Shown here: piece by piece, positions 6,284 through 12,160 of the stretch
Numbering within the stretch: the first letter of the stretch is position 1
Layout of the letters: every line of letters starts with the position of its first letter
Assembly: GCA_001805005.1 (NCBI GenBank)
Contig: MHDO01000112.1
Location: forward strand, 1-12,919
DNA length: 12,919 nt
Source of the DNA: Nitrospinae bacterium RIFCSPLOWO2_12_39_16
GTDB taxonomy: Bacteria > Nitrospinota > Nitrospinia > UBA9942
Reading direction: 5' to 3'
The notes under the pieces: model-generated
Databases searched by the model: none
What the model saw: only the letters and a program-made list of their open reading frames with translations
Told to the model about the DNA's origin: nothing
Position numbers and translations under genes: made by a program

Positions 6284-7195
6284 TTAATTCTCCACTATCT
6301 GTGTCCCAACACCTTCGTCAGTGAATATTTCAAGCAATATGGCGTGCTTTACCCTCCCATCTATTATATGGGTCTTTTTAACCCCTGACTCCAGCGCATC
6401 AAGACAGCATTTAACCTTCGGAAGCATTCCGCCCCTGATAACACTTTTTTTTATCAGATAATCAATCTCTTTTTTATTAAGAGTGGATAAGAGAGAGCCA
6501 TCCTTCCCCTTTACCCCCTCTTCATCTGTCAGTAATACAAGTTTCTCCGCCTTGAGGCTTCCTGCTATCTCGCCCGCAACAAAATCTGCATTTATATTAT
6601 ATGTCTCTCCATTTTCACCTGCACCAACAGGTGCTATAACAGGAATGAATCCACCTTCATCAAGGGTATTAAGAACATCTGCATTTATTGATTCCACCTC
6701 TCCAACCATGCCAATATCTATTATCTCAGGCCTGTCTGTCTCGGGTGATGACTTTATAACCTTATACTTTTTAGCCTTTATCAACCCACCATCTTTGCCA
6801 CTCAAACCCACTGCCTTTCCGCCATGTCTGTTGATAAGAGAAACAATCTCCTTATTCACCTTGCCAACAAGAACCATCTCCACAACATCAATTGTCTCTT
6901 CATCAGTAACCCTCAAGCCCTCTACAAAGTGGGACTTCTTTCCCATCTTCTCAAGGGTCTTCCCAATCTGGGGTCCGCCGCCATGAACTATTACAGGATT
7001 TATACCTATGTATTTGAGGAGTATGACATCAAGGGCAAAGCCCTTCTTTAATTCCTCTGCCACCATTGCACTCCCCCCGTATTTTATTACAATGGTCTTT
7101 TTATAAAGGTTCCTTATATAAGGGAGTGCCTCAAGAAGCACATCCGCCTTTTTGATTAACTTATCCATCTCTCTATTAGATTTTTCTTTGTTCAC
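6284..7195 (-). CDS. argB: Acetylglutamate kinase
   Basis: The enzyme phosphorylates N-acetyl-L-glutamate with ATP, the second step of arginine synthesis, in the cytoplasm. The 303-residue frame shows the amino-acid kinase fold: IVIKYGGSAM at 35-44, VHGGGPQI at 70-77, the substrate-binding YNINAD at 199-204 and GGMLPKV with the catalytic-site lysine at 260. An N-terminal helix (KKADVLLEALPYI) and the C-terminal DGRVKHAILLEIFTDEGVG are features of the hexameric, arginine-inhibited class; E. coli ArgB lacks that helix. Feedback inhibition and a cyclic acetyl-ornithine route are therefore likely, by inference. The GTG at 7195 has only a weak AGG; an ATG at 7168 after AGAGAG is an equally possible start and keeps the whole domain. 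It follows hicA by 15 bases. Confidence 0.95.
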   Translation of the reverse strand: MNKEKSNREMDKLIKKADVLLEALPYIRNLYKKTIVIKYGGSAMVAEELKKGFALDVILLKYIGINPVIVHGGGPQIGKTLEKMGKKSHFVEGLRVTDEETIDVVEMVLVGKVNKEIVSLINRHGGKAVGLSGKDGGLIKAKKYKVIKSSPETDRPEIIDIGMVGEVESINADVLNTLDEGGFIPVIAPVGAGENGETYNINADFVAGEIAGSLKAEKLVLLTDEEGVKGKDGSLLSTLNKKEIDYLIKKSVIRGGMLPKVKCCLDALESGVKKTHIIDGRVKHAILLEIFTDEGVGTQIVEN

Positions 7196-7210
7196 CTTTA
7201 CCTATATTCC

Positions 7211-7444
7211 TTATAGTAAATCTATAAATTCGTCCTTTGTTAGCCCTGCTTGATCCAAAATGGCAAGCAATGTCCCTTTTGGAATATCCATTCTCTTAGG
7301 AACTATAACAAGACGAGTCTTATCTCCATCTTTCTTTACAAAAGCAAGATGGCTTCCTTTGCCCCTCTTAGGTGCATATTCAAAACCAATTTTTCGTAAT
7401 ATTCTGATGACTTCCTTTGATGATATAGTAGGAAGCTTTGGCAT
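7211..7444 (-). CDS. hicA: HicA-type mRNA interferase toxin
   Basis: The 77-residue protein has the double-stranded-RNA-binding-like HicA fold. SSKEVIRILRKIGFEYAPKRGKGSHLAFV contains the catalytic histidine of the GSH motif at about residue 32, and IPKGTLLAILDQAGLTKDEF is the usual C-terminal helix region. HicA cleaves mRNA and is held inactive by HicB. It is full length with no visible lesion, unlike the other toxins in this window. Its ATG overlaps the hicB stop (TAATG). Here the antitoxin gene comes first, the reverse of the classical hicAB order, though reversed pairs are common. Confidence 0.92.
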   Translation of the reverse strand: MPKLPTISSKEVIRILRKIGFEYAPKRGKGSHLAFVKKDGDKTRLVIVPKRMDIPKGTLLAILDQAGLTKDEFIDLL

Positions 7445-7680
7445 TACATCACAACCTCCATGTGTGAAGTAAATTTTTCAGAAGTCGTAAGACTTTCCTC
7501 TACATCTTTTAATAACCCAAGGGCTTCTGCATTTTCAAGATAAAGGGATACAGCTTCCTTCAAACTTCCCATTGCATCGGAAATAGAATCTCCACAGCTT
7601 GCAACGCCGAGTTCAGGACATTTTGAAACATAACCTTCTTTTTCTTTCCAAACTACTGCGGTATAATCAAAAGTCTTCAT
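7444..7680 (-). CDS. hicB: HicB-type antitoxin (short form)
   Basis: The 78-residue protein starts MKTFDYTAVV and shows the partly degraded RNase H-like HicB domain: WKEKEGYVSKCPELGVASCGDSI followed by an EAVSLYLENAEALG helix. It neutralises HicA. There is no C-terminal ribbon-helix-helix or HTH, so DNA binding and autoregulation are not evident. An upstream ATG at 7734 is in frame, but the clear GGAGG four bases before 7680 fixes the start here. The pair sits between hslU and argB, and I see no separate convincing promoter in the 63-base gap after hslU. Confidence 0.9.
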   Translation of the reverse strand: MKTFDYTAVVWKEKEGYVSKCPELGVASCGDSISDAMGSLKEAVSLYLENAEALGLLKDVEESLTTSEKFTSHMEVVM

Positions 7681-7684
7681 TTTT

Positions 7685-7689
7685 CCTCC
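7685..7689 (-). promoter_or_regulatory. Ribosome binding site that decides the hicB start
   Basis: GGAGG lies four bases upstream of the ATG at 7680, which makes the longer frame from 7734 unlikely. Confidence 0.8.
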
Positions 7690-7743
7690 ATTCTTTTTTA
7701 GAGATAAAATCTTTGTTAGTCTGTGGCTGACCAAATTTTTATT

Positions 7744-9159
7744 TTAGAGAATATACCTGCTCAAATCCTCATCCTTAATTACATCCTGAAGCCTTTCTCT
7801 TACATATTTGGCATCTATTGTAAATTTTTTCTCCTTCTGGTCAGGGGCGCTGAAGGATATATCATCAAGAAGCCTCTCCATTATTGTATGGAGCCTCCTT
7901 GCACCTATGTTCTCCATCCTATTATTTACCAGCGCCGCTATTGATGATATTTCTGCAATCGCATCTTCAACAAATTTTATCTCCACGCCCTCTGTTTTTA
8001 AAAGCTCCACATACTGCTTAATAAGAGCATTCTGCGGTTCAGTAAGAATTCTTATAAAATCTTCCTTGCCAAGTGAATCCAGCTCAACCCTTATAGGAAA
8101 ACGACCCTGAAGCTCTGGAATCAAATCAGATGGTTTTGATACATGGAATGCACCTGCCGCAATAAACAGAATATGGTCAGTCCTCACTGCACCATATTTT
8201 GTACTTACTGTAGAACCCTCCACTATAGGAAGCAAATCCCTCTGGACACCCTCCCTTGATACATCAGGACCGTGACCTGATTCTCTGCCGGCAACTTTAT
8301 CTATCTCATCAATGAAGATTATTCCTGACTGTTCTACCCTGTTGATAGCATCTTTTATAACCTTATCCATATCTATGAGTTTTTGTGCCTCCTCCTGAGT
8401 CAGTATTGTAAGCGCCTCCGATACTTTTACCTTTCTCCTCTTTTTCTTCTGAGGCATCATACTCCCAAGCATATCTTTTATATTTATATCAAGGTCTTCA
8501 ATACCTGTATTTGAAACCACCTCTATCATTGGCAATATCCTCTGTTCTACCTCCAATTCAACAGACCTTTCATCAAGTTTTCCTTCCCTCAAATATTTTC
8601 TAAACTTTTCTCTAGTCTCCTGATATTGTTTCTGCCCCAATTCATCCATCTCCACTTTTTCATCTGCCCCTCTTTTAACTGAGGGCGGCGGCGGCAAAAG
8701 GAGGTCAAGAAGCCTCTCCTCTGCATTTACCTTTGCCATTTCGCTGACTTCCGATGTCCTCTCCTCTCTAACCATATTCTTGGAGACCTCTGTCAGGTCT
8801 CTGACCATTGATTCCACATCCCTTCCCACATAGCCTACCTCTGTATATTTAGATGCCTCTACCTTGATAAATGGTGAGCTGGTAAGCCTCGCAAGTCTTC
8901 TTGCTATCTCTGTCTTTCCAACACCTGTAGGCCCTATCATTATTATATTCTTTGGTGCAACCTCTTCCCTCAGTTCAGGCGAGAGCTGTTGTCTCCTCCA
9001 TCGGTTCCTTAATGCAATGGCAACAGACCTCTTTGCATTCTTCTGCCCAATGATATATTTATCCAGCTCTCCAACTATTCTCTTAGGGGTCAGTTGTGCC
9101 TCTTTGTCAAGCACCTTTTCAACAGGCTTTTCTTCTATTTTTTTAGCCAATACTTCCAT
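7744..9159 (-). CDS. hslU: HslU, ATPase subunit of the HslUV protease
   Basis: The AAA+ unfoldase feeds substrates into the HslV chamber. The 471-residue protein has Walker A GPTGVGKT at 76-83, the pore-loop GYVG at 109-112, an I-domain insertion at about 115-250, Walker B IIFIDEID at 280-287, the arginine-finger region LQGRFPIRVEL near 350-360 and sensor 2 GARRLHTIME near 419-428. It ends in LSRYIL, the tail that docks into HslV. The first 21 residues (MEVLAKKIEEKPVEKVL...) precede the usual LTPKRIV start and are extra; no internal ATG offers a shorter start, and GAGG seven bases upstream supports this one. The start overlaps the hslV stop by one base (TAATG). Confidence 0.97.
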   Translation of the reverse strand: MEVLAKKIEEKPVEKVLDKEAQLTPKRIVGELDKYIIGQKNAKRSVAIALRNRWRRQQLSPELREEVAPKNIIMIGPTGVGKTEIARRLARLTSSPFIKVEASKYTEVGYVGRDVESMVRDLTEVSKNMVREERTSEVSEMAKVNAEERLLDLLLPPPPSVKRGADEKVEMDELGQKQYQETREKFRKYLREGKLDERSVELEVEQRILPMIEVVSNTGIEDLDINIKDMLGSMMPQKKKRRKVKVSEALTILTQEEAQKLIDMDKVIKDAINRVEQSGIIFIDEIDKVAGRESGHGPDVSREGVQRDLLPIVEGSTVSTKYGAVRTDHILFIAAGAFHVSKPSDLIPELQGRFPIRVELDSLGKEDFIRILTEPQNALIKQYVELLKTEGVEIKFVEDAIAEISSIAALVNNRMENIGARRLHTIMERLLDDISFSAPDQKEKKFTIDAKYVRERLQDVIKDEDLSRYIL

Positions 9160-9692
9160 TAAAGTTCCTCAATAACTATATTATCATTTGTATAGATACA
9201 TAAAGATGCGGCTATCTTCATTGCCTCCTCCGCAATCCTCTTTGCATCTAAATTTGAATGCATAGATAATGCCTTGGCTGCAGCCTGTGCATAGGCGCCT
9301 CCTGAGCCAATGCCGACAACTCCATCATCAGGCTCAATAACATCACCTGTCCCTGATATAATAAATGAAGATTCATTATCAGCAACTGCCAATAGTGCCT
9401 CAAGCCTCCTCAACACCCTGTCAGTCCTCCAGTCCTTTGCAAGCTCAACCGCCGCCCTTGTTATATTTCCATTGAATTTCTGCAGTTTTTCCTCAAACTT
9501 TGTAAAGAGTGTAAATGCATCTGCCGCAGCACCTGCGAAACCGGCAATTACCTTATCGTTATAAAGCCTCCTCACTTTCTTTGCCTTGTGCTTTATGACA
9601 GTGTTGCCAAAGGTCACCTGCCCATCACCAGCAACGACCACCTTGCCGTTATGCCTTATAAGAAGTATTGTAGTAGCGTGAAATAATTCCAT
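9159..9692 (-). CDS. hslV: HslV, peptidase subunit of the HslUV protease
   Basis: This is a proteasome-like N-terminal-threonine peptidase of 177 residues. MELFHATTILLIRHNGKVVVAGDGQVTFG places the likely catalytic threonine at residue 7, after a short propeptide MELFHA removed by self-processing, as in other HslV proteins with an MExFHGTT start. AGDGQ, the HKAKKVRRL segment, GFAGAAADAF and IGSGGAYAQAAA are family signatures. The frame extends back to 9722, but those ten residues resemble no HslV and overlap xerC, so I chose the ATG at 9692. That start lies just past the xerC stop (9697-9699), with a modest AAAGG ribosome site. It works with HslU, encoded next. Confidence 0.95.
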   Translation of the reverse strand: MELFHATTILLIRHNGKVVVAGDGQVTFGNTVIKHKAKKVRRLYNDKVIAGFAGAAADAFTLFTKFEEKLQKFNGNITRAAVELAKDWRTDRVLRRLEALLAVADNESSFIISGTGDVIEPDDGVVGIGSGGAYAQAAAKALSMHSNLDAKRIAEEAMKIAASLCIYTNDNIVIEEL

Positions 9693-9696
9693 TGTG

Positions 9697-10614
9697 TTAT
9701 GCCTTTGGATGTGCCTTGTCATATACCTTCATCAACTGGTCAAGATTTACATGGGTATATTTTTGTGTAGTTGACAGGTTTGAATGACCAAGAAGTTCCT
9801 GAATTACCCTTAAATCAGCACCCCCTTCTAAAAGATGAGTTGCAAATGTATGCCTCAAAGAATGTGGGCTTATATGCCTTTTAATAGCACCCCTCCTTGC
9901 ATACTTATCTACAATATTCCATCCGCTCCTCGCTGTCAACCTTTTCCCTTGCATGTTTAAGAAAAGTGCCCCATTATATGAATTTTGAATTATGAATTTT
10001 GAATTATGAATTTTATTTAAGTATACCCTAATTGATTCACATGCCTTATTCCCAAAAGGAACTATCCTCTCCTTCCTTCCCTTCCCCAGCACCCTTACAT
10101 ATCCCTTCTCTAAATCCACATCTGTTATATTCAAAGAAACAAGCTCACTTATTCTTATACCAGCACCGTAAAGTGTCTCAAGTATTGCCTTATCACGCAA
10201 ACCTGATAATGTTTTTGTATCAGGCGTATCCATTAACCTAAATGCTTCATCTATTGGCAGAAATGACGGGAGTTTCTTTGCCTGTTTTGGTGTAGCCACC
10301 ACTCTTGCAGGATTTTTTTTGATATAACCTTCACGGCAGAGGTATTTAAAAAATGTCCTCAATGTTGACAACTTCCTTGCTATTGAACTGTTACAATTCT
10401 CTTTTTTATGAAGACTGCCTAAGAATGTCCTTATAACCACATTATCTATCTTTTTTATATCAATAGCAGTTTCATCTTCGGCAGGACATAAATTTGTATC
10501 CTTTAAAAATCTTTGAAACTGCTCTATATCTACAGAATAATTTCTTAGGGTATGTACTGATACATTCTTCTCCACCTTAAGATATTTCTTGAACTGGTCA
10601 ATATATTGGTTCAT
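9697..10614 (-). CDS. xerC: Tyrosine recombinase XerC
   Basis: The 305-residue recombinase has an N-terminal core-binding (SAM-like) domain at about 1-95 and a catalytic domain after it. All six active-site residues are visible: R154 in AGIRISEL, K178 in LGKGRKER, H251 and R254 in PHSLRHTFATH, H277 in LLGHSNL and Y286 in QKYTH. XerC-type enzymes resolve chromosome dimers at dif with a partner, and a xerC-like gene before hslVU recalls the codV-clpQY order of Bacillus. The ATG at 10614 gives the usual MNQYIDQFKKYL start; the longer frame to 10668 overlaps the upstream gene. Residues about 203-212 (HNSKFIIQNS) are encoded by a heptanucleotide array and form an extra loop before NGALFLN. XerC against XerD or another tyrosine recombinase is decided by context only. 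Confidence 0.92.
   Translation of the reverse strand: MNQYIDQFKKYLKVEKNVSVHTLRNYSVDIEQFQRFLKDTNLCPAEDETAIDIKKIDNVVIRTFLGSLHKKENCNSSIARKLSTLRTFFKYLCREGYIKKNPARVVATPKQAKKLPSFLPIDEAFRLMDTPDTKTLSGLRDKAILETLYGAGIRISELVSLNITDVDLEKGYVRVLGKGRKERIVPFGNKACESIRVYLNKIHNSKFIIQNSYNGALFLNMQGKRLTARSGWNIVDKYARRGAIKRHISPHSLRHTFATHLLEGGADLRVIQELLGHSNLSTTQKYTHVNLDQLMKVYDKAHPKA
9980..10014. repeat. Heptanucleotide array inside xerC (GAATTTT / GAATTAT alternating)
   Basis: Exactly five heptamers follow each other on the plus strand: GAATTTT, GAATTAT, GAATTTT, GAATTAT, GAATTTT, which is 2.5 copies of a perfect 14-base unit. It is the cleanest of the four arrays in this window. On the coding strand it reads KIHNSKFIIQNS within XerC. 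Confidence 0.9.
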
Positions 10615-10628
10615 GTATAAACCCCATT

Positions 10629-11480
10629 TTACCTCTTCATCACATACACTGCTGTTGCCTCCGTCCACTCTGTCGGCTCCATCTGATTAAGCCTCTTTAC
10701 CAAATCACTTATCATGCTTGTTGATTTTGCATCATATATTTTAAAAAGCCCTTCCTGAAATCCTAATGAGATTATATCTTCTTTATTTTTCGTTGCTATT
10801 ATTTTAATCCTCTCCTCCGCTATAGGTTTGTCATAATTTGGAAGGAAATTTGCCTGTAATTTTATCTTACTTCCATCGGCAGGAAACTGATATGCCTTCC
10901 CGCCTTTAACACTGTTATCTGAATCTATTGAGTTTGGCAAGAGGAGGGTTACCGAGCCATCAGCAGCAACAGAAAAAATATAAACATAACAATCACCATT
11001 TGCCTGATAAAAAATTTTAACCTCATCACCTTCTTTTAAATCTGCTTTTGAAAGGGATAATTTTACAGAAAGCCCCTGACCTTTTTCCGGATAAACAGGC
11101 TCAATAAGTGCCTTAAGTTTAACCTTATAAAGATTTCTGTCTTTTTCATCCCACCCTTCCTTAATAATCTCTATCTTATCTATCTTTCCCCTTACTGCTG
11201 TGTATATTAAATCCTCTGCAATCTGATAATTTGATACAAGTGTATGCGCCTTTACAAATGCCCCAACTGCCTGCTCAACTGCCTTATTTTGAGCATCCCT
11301 CTTTGCCCGCTCTTTTACCTCTTTTTGAGTTTCAATCTCGCCGAGATATGCCTCGCCTTCTGCCTCAATCCAGACTTGTCCCTGAATGCCTTTATCAGGG
11401 GCAGACTTTTCAGAGGCAAAAGATACGGTGGAAATATCTGTAATTAATAGAAAAAATATCGTTATTGCAATTTTATTCAT
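10629..11480 (-). CDS. Exported LPP20/FlgT-like plus DUF4384 protein
   Basis: The 283-residue protein has a signal peptide at 1-22 (hydrophobic AITIFFLLITDIST, likely cleavage after SFA). Residues about 33-127 carry AEGEAYLGEIETQKEVKERAKRDAQNKAVEQAVG and a C-terminal RNLYKVKLKALI strand, the pattern of the LPP20/FlgT N-terminal fold. Residues about 135-235 fit DUF4384: VKLSLSKADLKEGDEVKI, YVYIFSVAADGSVTLLLPN and a YQFPADGS region. DUF4384 modules often occur with secreted peptidases or envelope proteins, but I do not know a defined activity. It ends 14 bases before xerC and so probably shares its transcript. It may be a periplasmic or cell-surface protein; there is no lipobox. Confidence 0.78.
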   Translation of the reverse strand: MNKIAITIFFLLITDISTVSFASEKSAPDKGIQGQVWIEAEGEAYLGEIETQKEVKERAKRDAQNKAVEQAVGAFVKAHTLVSNYQIAEDLIYTAVRGKIDKIEIIKEGWDEKDRNLYKVKLKALIEPVYPEKGQGLSVKLSLSKADLKEGDEVKIFYQANGDCYVYIFSVAADGSVTLLLPNSIDSDNSVKGGKAYQFPADGSKIKLQANFLPNYDKPIAEERIKIIATKNKEDIISLGFQEGLFKIYDAKSTSMISDLVKRLNQMEPTEWTEATAVYVMKR

Positions 11481-11496
11481 TTTACACTCAATGTTT

Positions 11497-11595
11497 TTAG
11501 GTTGCCTCTTCCAATATTAGATTTTCAGTTTTATCGTATTCAATATTCATCTCCTCAACCCAAACCTTCCCCTTCAACCTCTCAATATCAGGATT
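11497..11595 (-). pseudogene. In-frame relic directly after the vapC stop
   Basis: Immediately after the TAA of the truncated PIN gene (11596-11598), the same frame stays open for 32 codons (NPDIERLKGKVWVEEMNIEY and on to LILEEAT) and ends at a second TAA. It has no convincing start of its own; an internal ATG preceded by GAGGAG would give only 17 residues. I do not recognise it. It may be the tail of a decayed gene split by a nonsense codon, or chance. The same stretch holds a weak promoter-like pair (TTGAAT, 18 bases, TAATAT) ahead of the DUF4384 gene. Confidence 0.35.
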
Positions 11596-11838
11596 TTATA
11601 AAATGGCTCGATAATTCAATTCACATTTAAAAAATATCTTCCCCCAACCCTTCCAATTTTCTACCTTTAGGTTTTCAATCCGCTCAAAATGTTGAGCGTT
11701 ATCTGTAACCATGACAAGATTATTTGATTTGGCAATGCCGGCAATTGAATCAATATTGCTTAAAACTTTTTCTTTAAGACTTGTGTCACCTTTGAGATAA
11801 AAAGATATAATATTTGTATCTAAGAGATATATTCTCAC
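11596..11838 (-). pseudogene. VapC-type PIN toxin with internal deletion
   Basis: The 80-residue product begins MRIYLLDTNIISFYLKGD, the first strand of a PIN domain with its metal-binding aspartate at residue 7. It then jumps at about residue 29 to DSIAGIAKSNNLVMVTDNAQHFERIENLKVENW, which is the very end of a VapC. Normal VapC proteins are about 130 residues. The missing 50 or so residues hold the conserved central glutamate and several helices, so RNase activity is very unlikely. After VENW, where VapC usually ends, there is an extra KGWGKIFFKCELNYRAIL. The frame is preserved across the deletion. The start overlaps the antitoxin stop by four bases (ATGA), as in intact pairs. Confidence 0.75.
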
Positions 11839-12083
11839 AAAATTCTTTTTCTGAAAGTCCTTTGACGCCTTGACTGGATATCATCAAGCACTTCCTTTTC
11901 TTTATTTGACAGGTTTCTCCATATTCCAAAAAACTTTAATGCTGCCTGACGTCTGTCTTTAGAAGATTTTTTCTGACTTTCAATGCCAACTCTGAAAAGA
12001 TGAATAAAATCATAAACCTCTGCAATCTTGTCTTCGGGTAGTTTATCAACTTCTTCAATTATTCTTTCCTTTATGCCAGCCAT
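11835..12083 (-). CDS. VapB-like antitoxin of the decayed PIN toxin
   Basis: The 82-residue protein starts MAGIKERIIEEVDKLPEDKI and continues AEVYDFIHLFRVGIE, the helical N-terminal pattern of small antitoxins encoded before PIN toxins in many environmental bacteria. The middle KFFGIWRNLSNKEKEVLDDI resembles the toxin-binding tail of such antitoxins (aGIWxxLSxEE). The exact antitoxin family is uncertain, and no clear DNA-binding ribbon-helix-helix is visible. It has a good extended -10 promoter and a GGGGGTG ribosome site five bases before the ATG. It is intact although its toxin is not, as expected when a toxin decays first. Confidence 0.72.
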   Translation of the reverse strand: MAGIKERIIEEVDKLPEDKIAEVYDFIHLFRVGIESQKKSSKDRRQAALKFFGIWRNLSNKEKEVLDDIQSRRQRTFRKRIL

Positions 12084-12087
12084 ACTT

Positions 12088-12116
12088 TCACCCCCTTACG
12101 TGTGGCTATTCTATCA
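12088..12116 (-). promoter_or_regulatory. Extended -10 promoter and ribosome site of the antitoxin gene
   Basis: On the minus strand TGATAGAAT (complement of 12108-12116) matches an extended -10 (TGnTATAAT) with one mismatch; no good -35 is needed or seen. GGGGGTGA (complement of 12088-12095) follows and lies five bases before the ATG at 12083. This makes the TA locus an independent unit in the 77-base gap after clpB. The gap also holds a weak AAAAC/GTTTT inverted repeat (12118-12133) that could, at most, be a poor clpB terminator. Confidence 0.5.
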
Positions 12117-12160
12117 CAAAACCCAAGAGTTTTATTTAAGCAATAACAAAAATCACGATA

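Noticed and set aside
6483..6986. Plus-strand open frame of 167 codons opposite argB
   Set aside because: The minus-strand argB has all family motifs in the same place, and the antisense product (Ser/Pro/Thr-rich) looks like a shadow.
7681..7743. Separate promoter for hicBA
   Set aside because: TTGGTC with TTTTAT at 19 bases is a poor match on both elements, so it was not listed.
9693..9722. Longer hslV start at 9722
   Set aside because: It adds ten residues unlike any HslV I know and moves the catalytic threonine away from a short propeptide. The ATG at 9692 fits the family.
9980..10014. CRISPR-like array or recombination (dif) site in xerC
   Set aside because: The repeats are seven bases with no spacers, and there is no pair of Xer-binding arms.
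10615..10668. Longer xerC start at 10668
   Set aside because: The extra 18 residues overlap the DUF4384 gene and do not resemble a XerC N-terminus. The ATG at 10614 gives the normal start.
12118..12133. AAAAC/GTTTT inverted repeat as the clpB terminator
   Set aside because: The stem has five AT-rich pairs and no U-run beyond the stem, so it is too weak to call.
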